Origin: Prevotellamassilia sp.
GTDB lineage: Bacteria > Bacteroidota > Bacteroidia > Bacteroidales > Bacteroidaceae
Direction: 5' to 3'
Assembly (NCBI GenBank): GCA_018383375.1
Contig: JAHAWW010000166.1
Location: forward strand, 1-10,322
Length of the DNA stretch: 10,322 nucleotides
Part shown: positions 1-6,921 of the stretch, piece by piece
Numbering within the stretch: the stretch's first letter is position 1
How the letters are laid out: every line of letters starts with the position of its first letter
Notes under the pieces: model-generated
What the model saw: the letters and a program-made list of their open reading frames with translations, nothing else
What the model was told of the DNA's origin: nothing
Databases searched by the model: none
Program-made: the position numbers and the translations under genes

Positions 1-3
1 GGC

Positions 4-160
4 GGTGTGTCATAATAGCCAATCTGCTGCGTTGCTTTCGGATTTGGGCTTGGTCATGTACTTCAGTACACTCCCTGCGCCCTCATCCTTTGGCGCCTTG
101 CATCTTAGCCATTCTGACGCACCTTCAAGGCTGTATCCAAAATGTGTATTTTGACACACC
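4..160. repeat. Long imperfect palindromic intergenic repeat (REP/MITE-like)
   Basis: Positions 4-62 and 65-123 are imperfect inverted copies around a centre at 63/64. The core is TGTACT-tc-AGTACA (57-70). The outer ends are GGTGTGTCA (4-12) against TGACGCACC (115-123), followed inward by AATAGCC against GGCTATT-like sequence. GGTGTGTCA recurs exactly, inverted, as TGACACACC at 152-160, so the whole unit may be bounded by 9-bp inverted ends. It lies just after the stop of the minus-strand nuclease-helicase gene. No open frame in it looks like a protein. From memory, similar intergenic palindromes with a GTCATGTACT..AGTACACTCC core occur in many bacterial genomes; I could not check this. The left boundary is uncertain because the window begins three bases earlier. 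It could be a mobile-element relic, a REP-type hairpin, or part of the 3' UTR. Confidence 0.6.
143..158 (-). terminator. Possible weak terminator of the nuclease-helicase gene
   Basis: Read on the minus strand just after the stop codon, TGTGT-caaaat-ACACA forms a 5-bp hairpin followed directly by TTTT. The stem is short and A/T-rich, so termination here is only a guess. The larger palindrome further downstream could also serve this purpose. Confidence 0.25.
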
Positions 161-170
161 CTCTTGTCTC

Positions 171-3100
171 TTAGTCTTTTAGTTTCTCTTCAAAAAAAGC
201 CTGCCGGCTCTTGGCATAGTCTATCAAGTCATTAAACACGCGGCTTTGGCAGAGCAAATCGCTGTTGCCCACCATAAAGAGAGCCTCGCGGGCTCGCGTC
301 ATGGCCACATTGAGTTTGCGGTCTATCCATTGGCCGTCTTCGACAAACGTGTGGCTCTCAAGAAATTCCAACTGGTAGCTGCGTTTCACGGTGAAGCCAT
401 AAATAATATAGTCGCGCTGACTTCCTTGAAAACGCTCCACGGTGTCGATGCCGATGTCGTTCAGTTCGGCAATGCCATAGGCGGCGATGGCGGTGCGAAT
501 GGCGGCGATTTGTGCGCGATAGGGCACAATGACACCCAGCGTGGCCGTCGCGGCGAAATGGTCTTTTGTTTTGTCGTAAATGGCTCGACACAATTCTGCA
601 ATCACTTCGGCCTCAGCTTGATTGACCTTCTCCGGCCCATGCAAATCCGGCGGAGTCACGTGGATGAAGGCCAACCGCCTTTGTCCCGGCAGTTGAGCGA
701 TGGATGTGATGGTAGTGGGGCGTTCAGTCAACGGGGCCAATTGATGCTTAAGAGGCACCTCGGTGAGTTGAGATGCATAAAATCGACTGGAGGGCCAGGC
801 GGCTATGTCGTGATGCATACGGCCTTGGTGGCGCAGCATACAGACCACGTCCGGCCGGTCGGCATAGCGCCGCAATAAGCGCTCAAAGAGCGACAGGCGG
901 CAGTCGGTCAGGCCGATGGCTTGCAGGCAAGGCTCTGTCACGGCAGATGCTTCGATACCCTGCTGCACCACGGCCGGCAATTGCTTGTGGTCACCAATCA
1001 TAACCACCTTGCCGATGGCCGGTAGGTCGCCGTGAGTGGCCGAGAGCAGGCCCAGCAGGTGGGGCTCCAATATTTGAGAAGCCTCGTCGATGATGGCCAG
1101 GTCGAAGTGTTTGAGTTTGAATATCGTTGAGGCGGCGTTGAAGGCCGTCACCGTGCCCACCACGATGCGTGTATCGCCGACAATAGCCTTAAAGTCGTTC
1201 AGAGAGTCGGCCTTGTCCAGCAAATTCTCGAGCAGATAATGGCGATAGGCTTCGGCACACCCCACACGACTGCCCACTCGCACAAACTTCCGGCCGCGCT
1301 CCACCAGTTTGCTGCATATTTCGTCGACCGCACGGTTTGTATAAGCCGTGACAAGAACAGATACTGCGGGATCGGTCAAAGCCTCTTCGAGCGTGTCGGC
1401 CATACCATAAGACGTTTTGCCCGTCCCCGGCGGACCAATGATGAGGAAAAGCTCTCTGGCCTGTTTGACACGCCGCATCAAATCGTTGAAAGCGCCATAA
1501 TCGCCCACGAGCTGCTTTGTGAAATCGGTGGTCGGTACAGTTCGCCCCATGAGCAAGTTGCGCCATAGGGGAGGAGAGGAGAGAAAGTGCACCACGCTAC
1601 GATAGAGTGATGAGTATGAGGCGTCGATGAAATCATGCTCTATGGCCCATAAGTCGGTCTTGTGTCGGCGGAAGGCTTCTCCATCGGTTTGGGCAGCACG
1701 TAAGGACACACATACACGGTCTGTGTGGAGCGCTTCGATAGTTCCCCTGAAGACGATGGGGCGGCGCACGTCAGGTTCGGTGTCTTTGGCATAGGGATAG
1801 ACCACCACGATGTCGCCTCGCCGGAAATCGGCTTCAGCGGCAGTGAGAGAATTGGTGAAGGTCAGTTCGAGCCGCTCGATGGCGGTCGGTGTATTTTCAT
1901 CGCTTTCTTCAACGCCACATAGTTGCAGTCCGTCGAGGATGGTTCCGGCCTGACGTTTGTCGGGCAAGGCTTCGTGCCATTTGGCGGCAAAGCCAGAGCA
2001 AGACTTGGTCTGTGTGCCGATTTTGGCGTGCAGATGTTCCGTCTGAATGAAAGCCAAGAGCCGCAGCGCATAGGTACGGTCGGGCTCCGGAGCCGTCTGT
2101 ATGAGGTGTAGTAGCCGTTCAATCTTGGGGCGTTGCCATTCGTTCCATAACCTTCCGCCCACGTGCCGCTCGTTGAAATCGTCGGGAGTGAGGTTGAGGA
2201 GAAGGTCATAGCCCTCTGTGGCCAGTTGGAGGTCTTGCGCTGCCAGGGCGTTGCGCACCTTGAAGGCTTCGAAGACCAGACGAGGTGCGTACGACATAGC
2301 CACAAGACTGTTTTTATAGCGTGAATAGAGCAAAAAGGCCTGCAAGCGCTTTTGCTCTTTCTTTCCCTCCTCTTTTGCCTCTTCGTGAAGAACCGAGTGG
2401 CGCAAGAGGGTGACATAAAGCAAGAGCTGCACGTAGTGTTTGGTTTGCGCCACGGGCGTGTCGGCATCGTGAGCGGGGAAACCGCCTTTGCCGGCTTTTT
2501 GTTCAATGACGAGGCGTCCGTCGGTTTGCAGGAAGTCCATACGTCCCTGCAGCCCAAGTTGTTCAGAAAAAAAGGTGGGTTCAAGCATCACTCGGCGGCG
2601 GTCGAACCCGCTCACCTCTTTAGTCAGAGCCTCGCTCAGGGCGTGGCGAATGTGGCGCAGTTGGTCGAGCCCACGTTGATGAAAATCGGCCGAGAGGTTG
2701 ACGGCCAGCAGATTGAGTGCTTGTTTTTTGAAAAACGTCTTGACGCTTTTTTTGTAAGCCTCGTTGATGTTGTCCGGCGCCCCGTGCAGTTCGTCGTCAA
2801 GCAGTTGTCCGGCCAGGTTACCCATCACGATGGCTTCGCTCGTCTCTTGCGGCATGAGGCGCGACAGCAGTCCCACTCGTGCGCTATGGGCATAGTCTTC
2901 AAAGCATGCTGCCACGTTGGATATGTCGATGAGCAGGTCGGGTTCGTAGATGAGCAGTTCTGGTGTGAGACTGCCGTCTGTTTGCCGTTTGGGCCTGACG
3001 ACGTTGACTTGTGTGCCCTCGCGGAGCCATTCTTTCAGATAAGACCAGTCTGCCGTTTCGGGGTCTTCGGTCCATCCGGTGAAAGAGATGGTGAGTTGGC

Positions 3101-3611
3101 GGCCGGTCTCGTCTTCTTCGGCGGTGAAGTTTTCGGTCGCCACCGTTTTCACGATGACGCGCAGATAGTCGGCTTCCACTCGTTCGCTTTCCGAGGGCCA
3201 CTTGTCTGTCATTACGCCTTTAAGCGATTGGGGAATAGTGGCCTCATAGACTAAGGCTGTGAAGGCGCAGAGCGCACTCAGACAGGGGGTGAAATAGCGC
3301 TCAAGTTCGTCATGGCTTTTTTGTTGCCGTTGGTGCAGGAAGCGACGGGTGCGGTTGACGCGATAAGCCAATTGGGCGTCGGCGTGATACTGCCCCAGCA
3401 GATAGTCGGCTTTGGAAAATTGACCCGAAAACTTCAACTTGAGTCCGGCCGTCTTACGGTCGAGCACGAGTGTCAGGGCACGGCTCAAGGCGTCGAAAGC
3501 CTCGTCGACAATCGGCATGGCCTGCAGAGCCGAGTGCAGTTCTTCAAAGACACATGCCGCTTCGCTTGTGGCGATGGGTGTTTCGGGGGCAGCAGAAGGG
3601 GATTTAGCCAT
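171..3611 (-). CDS. Dna2-like PD-(D/E)XK nuclease fused to SF1B DNA helicase
   Basis: This 1146-residue protein has an unrecognised N-terminal third, then a nuclease core with G356-R-M-D359, E370-Q-K372 and Q395xxxY399. That matches the D...ExK...QxxxY pattern of Dna2/RecB-family nucleases. A probable beta-barrel segment lies near 597-650. The Upf1/Dna2-type SF1B helicase follows: Walker A GPPGTGKT (726-733), motif Ia TAYTNRAVDE (755-764), Walker B DEAS (842-845), motif III GDHKQLP (873-879), LRHQGRMH (926-933), VPYRAQ near 1029-1034, ERFQGS (1059-1064) and NVAMTRAR (1101-1108). All the ATPase motifs are intact, so it should be an active DNA translocase that can also cut DNA, probably in repair or replication-intermediate processing. 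The exact role is inferred. I see no CxxC-type cysteine cluster after the nuclease, so the Fe-S cluster of eukaryotic Dna2 and AddB is apparently absent. The ATG at 3611 is chosen; a TTG three codons upstream is possible. No clear promoter lies between it and the pckA terminator. Confidence 0.9.
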   Translation of the reverse strand: MAKSPSAAPETPIATSEAACVFEELHSALQAMPIVDEAFDALSRALTLVLDRKTAGLKLKFSGQFSKADYLLGQYHADAQLAYRVNRTRRFLHQRQQKSHDELERYFTPCLSALCAFTALVYEATIPQSLKGVMTDKWPSESERVEADYLRVIVKTVATENFTAEEDETGRQLTISFTGWTEDPETADWSYLKEWLREGTQVNVVRPKRQTDGSLTPELLIYEPDLLIDISNVAACFEDYAHSARVGLLSRLMPQETSEAIVMGNLAGQLLDDELHGAPDNINEAYKKSVKTFFKKQALNLLAVNLSADFHQRGLDQLRHIRHALSEALTKEVSGFDRRRVMLEPTFFSEQLGLQGRMDFLQTDGRLVIEQKAGKGGFPAHDADTPVAQTKHYVQLLLYVTLLRHSVLHEEAKEEGKKEQKRLQAFLLYSRYKNSLVAMSYAPRLVFEAFKVRNALAAQDLQLATEGYDLLLNLTPDDFNERHVGGRLWNEWQRPKIERLLHLIQTAPEPDRTYALRLLAFIQTEHLHAKIGTQTKSCSGFAAKWHEALPDKRQAGTILDGLQLCGVEESDENTPTAIERLELTFTNSLTAAEADFRRGDIVVVYPYAKDTEPDVRRPIVFRGTIEALHTDRVCVSLRAAQTDGEAFRRHKTDLWAIEHDFIDASYSSLYRSVVHFLSSPPLWRNLLMGRTVPTTDFTKQLVGDYGAFNDLMRRVKQARELFLIIGPPGTGKTSYGMADTLEEALTDPAVSVLVTAYTNRAVDEICSKLVERGRKFVRVGSRVGCAEAYRHYLLENLLDKADSLNDFKAIVGDTRIVVGTVTAFNAASTIFKLKHFDLAIIDEASQILEPHLLGLLSATHGDLPAIGKVVMIGDHKQLPAVVQQGIEASAVTEPCLQAIGLTDCRLSLFERLLRRYADRPDVVCMLRHQGRMHHDIAAWPSSRFYASQLTEVPLKHQLAPLTERPTTITSIAQLPGQRRLAFIHVTPPDLHGPEKVNQAEAEVIAELCRAIYDKTKDHFAATATLGVIVPYRAQIAAIRTAIAAYGIAELNDIGIDTVERFQGSQRDYIIYGFTVKRSYQLEFLESHTFVEDGQWIDRKLNVAMTRAREALFMVGNSDLLCQSRVFNDLIDYAKSRQAFFEEKLKD

Positions 3612-3657
3612 AGTTTTCAAGCGTTTGTAGTGATGCGAGTGGGAGGGCTAAGGGCAG

Positions 3658-3703
3658 AAAAACCAACTGCACGTCGTCGCCCTAAGCGAGCGAGACGTGC
3701 AGT
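3658..3703 (-). terminator. Rho-independent terminator of pckA
   Basis: A perfect 10-bp stem pairs 3666-3675 (ACTGCACGTC) with 3694-3703. Inside its loop a smaller TCGC/GCGA stem (3677-3680 with 3686-3689) can form. On the minus strand the hairpin is followed by TGG and then five T (3662-3658). It starts about 40 bases after the pckA stop and separates pckA from the nuclease-helicase gene. The weaker plus-strand tail CTTTTA could allow some activity in the other direction. Confidence 0.85.
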
Positions 3704-3744
3704 CTTTTATGGATTGAGGCACACTGGTGCCGCAAACTCTGAGA

Positions 3745-5349
3745 TTAGAGCTGAGGACCAGCAGCTACGAGAGCCTTACCTGCTTCGTTGCCTTCATACT
3801 TGGAAAAGTTCTTGATGAAGCGGGCAGCGAGGTCTTTAGCCTTTTCTTCCCACTTGCAAGCGCAGTCGTAGGTGTCGCGCGGGTCGAGGATGTTGGTGTC
3901 TACGCCGGGCAACTCTGTGGGCACAACGAAGTTGAAGAAAGGAATAACCTTAGTCGGAGCCTTGTCGATAGAGCCGTCAAGGATGGCGTCGATGATGCCA
4001 CGGGTGTCGCGGATAGAGATACGCTTGCCTGTGCCGTTCCAACCGGTGTTGACGAGATAAGCCTTGGCACCGTTCTTTTCCATTTTCTTCACGAGTTCCT
4101 GAGCATACTTGGTGGGGTGGAGCTCAAGGAAGGCCTGGCCGAAGCAAGCCGAGAAAGTGGGAGTGGGCTCGGTGATGCCACGTTCCGTACCGGCGAGTTT
4201 GGCGGTGAAGCCGGAGAGGAAGTAATACTGAGCCTGCTCAGAGCTGAGGATAGACACGGGAGGCAACACACCGAAGGCGTCGGCAGAGAGGAAGATAACC
4301 TGCTTGGCAGCCGGACCCTTGCTGATGGGCTTCACGATGTTGGTGATGTGGTCGATGGGGTAGCTAACGCGAGTGTTCTCGGTCACGCTCTTGTCGGCGA
4401 AGTCGATTTTGCCGTTAGCGTCGACGGTGACGTTTTCGAGCAGTGCGTTACGCTTGATGGCGCCATAGATATCGGGCTCGCTCTCTTTGTCGAGGTTGAT
4501 AACCTTGGCATAGCAACCACCTTCGTAGTTGAACACGCCTTCGTCGTCCCAGCCGTGCTCGTCGTCGCCGATGAGTTTACGTTTCGGGTCGGTAGAGAGC
4601 GTTGTTTTGCCGGTACCGGAGAGACCGAAGAAGATGGCGGTGCTGGTCTCGTCCATGTTGGTGTTGGCAGAGCAGTGCATAGAAGCGATGCCCTTGAGCG
4701 GGTTGTAGTAGTTCATCATTGAGAACATACCCTTCTTCATCTCACCGCCATACCAAGTGTTGATAATCACCTGCTCGCGGCTGGTGATGTTGAACACAAC
4801 GGCAGTCTCAGAGTTGAGACCGAGTTCCTTGTAGTTTTCAACTTTGGCCTTAGAAGCGTTGTAGACGATGAAGTCGGGTTCAAACTCGGCGAGTTCTTCA
4901 GCCGTCGGGCGGATGAACATGTTGGTCACGAAGTGAGCCTGCCAAGCCACCTCAACGATGAAGCGGACAGCCATGCGGGTCTCTTTGTTGGCACCGCAGA
5001 AACCGTCAACCACAAAGAGGCGTTTGTTGGAGAGCTCTTTCTGAGCGAGTTCTTTAACAGCTTTCCAAGCTTCCAGAGAAGCGGGCTTGTTGTCGTTTTT
5101 GTATTCGTCGCTCGTCCACCAAACGGTGTCTTTTGAGTTCTCGTCCATAACGATGAACTTGTCTTTGGGTGAGCGACCGGTGTAGATACCTGTCATTACG
5201 TTGACGGCACCGAGCTCGGTTTCTTGACCTACTTCGAAGCCTTCGAGGCCTGCTTTGGTCTCTTCTTCAAACAGCTGTTCGAAAGAGGGGTTGTGTACGA
5301 TTTCGGTTACGCCGGTAATGCCGTACTTGCTTAAATCTAATGTTGCCAT
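3745..5349 (-). CDS. pckA: Phosphoenolpyruvate carboxykinase (ATP)
   Basis: This cytosolic enzyme interconverts oxaloacetate + ATP and phosphoenolpyruvate + CO2 + ADP. In succinate- and propionate-forming Bacteroidales it is thought to run mainly in the carboxylating, ATP-yielding direction; that is family knowledge. The 534 residues fit the family length. Visible signatures are TGRSPKDKF with R59; YGGEMKKG (200-207), whose tyrosine and lysines fit the metal- and substrate-binding site; HCSANTNMD with H225; the P-loop GLSGTGKTT (242-250); the kinase-2 motif LIGDDEHGW (259-267) with metal-binding aspartates; and NTRVSYP with R327. All expected active-site residues are present. The start ATG at 5349 gives MATLDLSKYGI, which looks like the natural N-terminus. 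An in-frame ATG at 5421 would add 24 residues but lies inside the leader hairpin. The gene is probably monocistronic, with its own promoter upstream and terminator downstream. Confidence 0.97.
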   Translation of the reverse strand: MATLDLSKYGITGVTEIVHNPSFEQLFEEETKAGLEGFEVGQETELGAVNVMTGIYTGRSPKDKFIVMDENSKDTVWWTSDEYKNDNKPASLEAWKAVKELAQKELSNKRLFVVDGFCGANKETRMAVRFIVEVAWQAHFVTNMFIRPTAEELAEFEPDFIVYNASKAKVENYKELGLNSETAVVFNITSREQVIINTWYGGEMKKGMFSMMNYYNPLKGIASMHCSANTNMDETSTAIFFGLSGTGKTTLSTDPKRKLIGDDEHGWDDEGVFNYEGGCYAKVINLDKESEPDIYGAIKRNALLENVTVDANGKIDFADKSVTENTRVSYPIDHITNIVKPISKGPAAKQVIFLSADAFGVLPPVSILSSEQAQYYFLSGFTAKLAGTERGITEPTPTFSACFGQAFLELHPTKYAQELVKKMEKNGAKAYLVNTGWNGTGKRISIRDTRGIIDAILDGSIDKAPTKVIPFFNFVVPTELPGVDTNILDPRDTYDCACKWEEKAKDLAARFIKNFSKYEGNEAGKALVAAGPQL

Positions 5350-5393
5350 AATTGATTTATGAATAAAATGGTTTGATATGTTGTGGCTTTTTT

Positions 5394-5431
5394 CACGGAG
5401 GCCGACCACTTGTCGGCGCATTACTCCCGTG
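5394..5431 (-). promoter_or_regulatory. Structured 5' leader hairpin of pckA
   Basis: GCCGAC (5401-5406) pairs with GTCGGC (5412-5417) around a 5-base loop. CACGG (5394-5398) can pair with CCGTG (5427-5431) around an internal loop, giving an extended stem. Given the -7 box at 5438-5445, transcription should begin near 5430-5434, so the mRNA would start almost exactly at this stem. An in-frame ATG (5421) lies inside it. It may stabilise the mRNA or control translation; the function is inferred. No T-tract follows on the minus strand, so it does not look like a terminator. Confidence 0.45.
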
Positions 5432-5437
5432 CAAGGG

Positions 5438-5467
5438 CAAAATTACTAAAAAAGGTTTTTACCCAAA
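5438..5467 (-). promoter_or_regulatory. Bacteroidetes-type promoter of pckA
   Basis: On the minus strand the -7 box is TAATTTTG (5445-5438), an exact match to TAnnTTTG. The -33 box is TTTG (5467-5464), with an 18-base spacer. Consensus and spacing are as known for the primary sigma factor of Bacteroidetes. The predicted 5' UTR is about 80 bases. Confidence 0.75.
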
Positions 5468-5709
5468 CTAAAATCGCTTTTTTTATGCCGTCTTTTCACG
5501 CTTTATTAACTGATTTTTAAATTACTGGGCCATTCAACGGGCCAATTGCAAACCCCATTTGTCATTTCGTGGTCTATGGTGTTTGGGTATAAGTGGCTTG
5601 AGCGCCAGCGTCGGGTATGCCACGGTGGGACCGGCTGAGGGATTATGGTCGAAAGATTATCCAAACCTCGGCGAGCGTCATCCCGTCGACCGTTGCCTTT
5701 TGGCCATGG

Positions 5710-5727
5710 GCCGGAACCGGCTTTTTT
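5710..5727 (+). terminator. Terminator-like hairpin with T-tract, no assigned gene
   Basis: GCCG-GAAC-CGGC (5710-5721) is a short GC-rich stem followed directly by six T on the plus strand. No plus-strand gene precedes it, so if real it would end an unannotated RNA starting somewhere in 5500-5650. I found no TAnnTTTG box there on this strand. The 4-bp stem is short, so chance is a fair alternative. Confidence 0.3.
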
Positions 5728-5930
5728 GTTCAAATATGACGGTTGGTCGTGACAAAATAACTTCTTTTTTCTTCTCAAAACCTTTTCGCCGCCTTTCCGA
5801 GGTTCCTCAAAACCGCTTTTAAGCACGAGATGACGCTCGAAACCATCAAAACCACGACTGTCTTTAACCCCAAAAAACCTGCAATATGCTCACGAAAAAC
5901 TCGCCTTAGGCGCGTAACGCGTTGAAACGT

Positions 5931-5952
5931 AAAAAATAGCCCCTTTTAGGGC
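5931..5952 (-). terminator. Terminator-like hairpin, minus strand, no assigned gene
   Basis: On the minus strand GCCC-taaaag-GGGC (5952-5939) is followed by TATTTTTT (5938-5931). A sequence matching the -7 consensus, TATCTTTG, lies just upstream on the same strand (5980-5973), with only a run of T at the -33 position. Together they would make an RNA of roughly 40 nucleotides, too short to judge. It may be chance in an A/T-rich spacer. Confidence 0.3.
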
Positions 5953-6086
5953 CTCCTTCTTATCTCTCACGTCAAAGATAACAAAATACGGGGGTGCGAA
6001 AAAAGACAAAAGGGCGAGGCGTGGTCAAATAGGCGATGAGTAATCTTGTCTTCGGTCTATGACTTGCTTTTTTTCGCCATAGGCGG

Positions 6087-6117
6087 TGTGGTTTAATATA
6101 AAAACTTCGTATTTTTG
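6087..6117 (+). promoter_or_regulatory. Bacteroidetes-type promoter of upp
   Basis: The -7 box TATTTTTG (6110-6117) is an exact TAnnTTTG match. At 19 bases upstream is TGTG (6087-6090), a weak -33 element. Transcription should start near 6122-6125, leaving a 5' UTR of about 25 bases before the ATG at 6147. Confidence 0.65.
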
Positions 6118-6146
6118 TAAAAAACATATCTCGCTTATCAAACCTT

Positions 6147-6806
6147 ATGAAAATCGTTAATCTTGAAGCGCATCCCTCTGTGGTCAATGTCTATATGTCT
6201 GAGTTGCGCCACCGCGACTACCAGACTAATCGTGCGCTGTTTCGCAACAACCTTGAGCGCATAGGTCACGTGATGGCCTACGAATTGAGCCGTACGCTGA
6301 ATTACTCCGTCAAGACGGTGGAAACGCCGCTTGGCGTCAAGCAAATGCCCACGCCAGACGACCACATCGTGGTGGGCACGGTGTTGAGAGCCGGTTTGGC
6401 CTTTCATCAAGGTTTTCTTGATGTTTTCGACCATGCCGACGCAGGATTTGTGGCGGCCTACCGTGAAGAGGGTGGCAAAGACGATCTCAAAATCCACCTC
6501 GACTATTTGGCTGCGCCGCGGCTTGAGGGCTCCACATTTATTCTCGTAGACCCTATGCTGGCTACCGGTGGCAGTTTGGTTTTGGCTCACGAGGCCTTCA
6601 CCCGATTGGGGCGGCCGGCTCGGCTACACATCTGCTGCGTCATAGCATCTCGGGAGGGCGTGGCCAAGCTCTCTGAGAAGTTTCCCGGTGACGAGGTGAC
6701 GCTTTGGGTGGCTGCCATCGACGACGAGCTCAACGAAGCGGCCTACATCGTTCCCGGACTGGGCGATGCCGGCGACCTTTCCTTCGGCGAGAAGGTGTCG
6801 CTTTGA
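6147..6806 (+). CDS. upp: Uracil phosphoribosyltransferase
   Basis: This pyrimidine-salvage enzyme joins uracil and 5-phosphoribosyl-1-pyrophosphate (PRPP) to make UMP and pyrophosphate in the cytosol. The 219-residue length is normal for bacteria. The PRPP-binding loop is VDPMLATGGS (134-143), preceded by the RAGL segment (81-84). The C-terminal uracil-binding signature YIVPGLGDAGD (200-210) is intact, ending in LSFGEKVSL where many homologues have RxFG. The ATG at 6147 is the natural start because the family N-terminus and the close promoter both fit. No Shine-Dalgarno sequence is obvious, as is normal in this phylum. The gene stands alone, with its own promoter and a terminator shared with the converging gldN. 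It is unrelated in function to its neighbours. The assignment is very secure. Confidence 0.97.
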   Translation: MKIVNLEAHPSVVNVYMSELRHRDYQTNRALFRNNLERIGHVMAYELSRTLNYSVKTVETPLGVKQMPTPDDHIVVGTVLRAGLAFHQGFLDVFDHADAGFVAAYREEGGKDDLKIHLDYLAAPRLEGSTFILVDPMLATGGSLVLAHEAFTRLGRPARLHICCVIASREGVAKLSEKFPGDEVTLWVAAIDDELNEAAYIVPGLGDAGDLSFGEKVSL

Positions 6807-6850
6807 TTACATGGTCGTCATCAAGCTCATTTTGCCCAAAGCCCAATATA

Positions 6851-6895
6851 AAAGCGAGCGGACAGGAATAAGGCAGTTCCTTGTCCGCTCGCTTT
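6851..6895. terminator. Bidirectional terminator between convergent upp and gldN
   Basis: AAAGCGAGCGGACA (6851-6864) pairs perfectly with 6882-6895. One bulged T (6881) follows, then GGAA (6865-6868) pairs with TTCC (6877-6880), leaving an 8-base loop. The arms end in A and T runs, so each strand carries a hairpin followed by T. It lies 44 bases after the upp stop and 26 bases beyond the gldN stop, as expected for one hairpin serving both operons. Confidence 0.85.
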
Positions 6896-6921
6896 ATGTT
6901 GGCGAGGCCTTGACGGCCGGA

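Larger units (their letters stand above)
5470..6086. other. Gene-free intergenic region between pckA and upp
   Basis: About 620 bases lie between the divergent pckA and upp promoters. Short open frames occur on both strands (for example 5506-5826 minus and 5559-5822 plus). Their translations are low-quality and overlap one another, with no recognisable domain or ribosome-binding context, so I do not call them genes. I looked for tRNA, SRP RNA, RNase P RNA, tmRNA and riboswitch signatures and recognised none. Several local pairings exist, such as GCTGAGG (5634-5640) with CCTCGGC (5666-5672) and GGTCGA (5647-5652) with TCGACC (5686-5691). The two sets interleave, so they would be alternatives or a pseudoknot. 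Two terminator-like hairpins are listed separately. Confidence 0.5.

Noticed and set aside
2352..3254. Plus-strand open frame of 300 codons opposite the nuclease-helicase
   Set aside because: It is antisense to an intact multi-domain protein and its translation shows no recognisable family. The minus-strand frame carries all the catalytic motifs.
3727..4722. Long open frame on the plus strand opposite pckA (331 codons)
   Set aside because: It lies wholly antisense to a certain pckA gene, starts within the pckA terminator region, lacks a promoter and shows no domain. Strong codon bias in the true gene produces such frames.
5347..5421. Extended pckA start at the ATG at 5421
   Set aside because: The extra 24 residues do not resemble the family N-terminus. 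MATLDLSKYGI at 5349 does, and the upstream ATG lies in the leader hairpin.
5722..5745. GTTCAAAT resembling a tRNA T-loop
   Set aside because: The flanking bases do not pair as a T-arm, and no acceptor or anticodon arms can be placed around it.
5506..5826. Overlapping short open frames on both strands in the pckA-upp spacer
   Set aside because: The translations have no plausible domain, signal peptide or membrane segment, and the two strands overlap almost fully. There is no start context, so neither is reported as a gene.
5972..6187. Minus-strand frame of 71 codons overlapping the upp start
   Set aside because: It covers the upp promoter and its first codons on the opposite strand, and its product is unlike any family I know.
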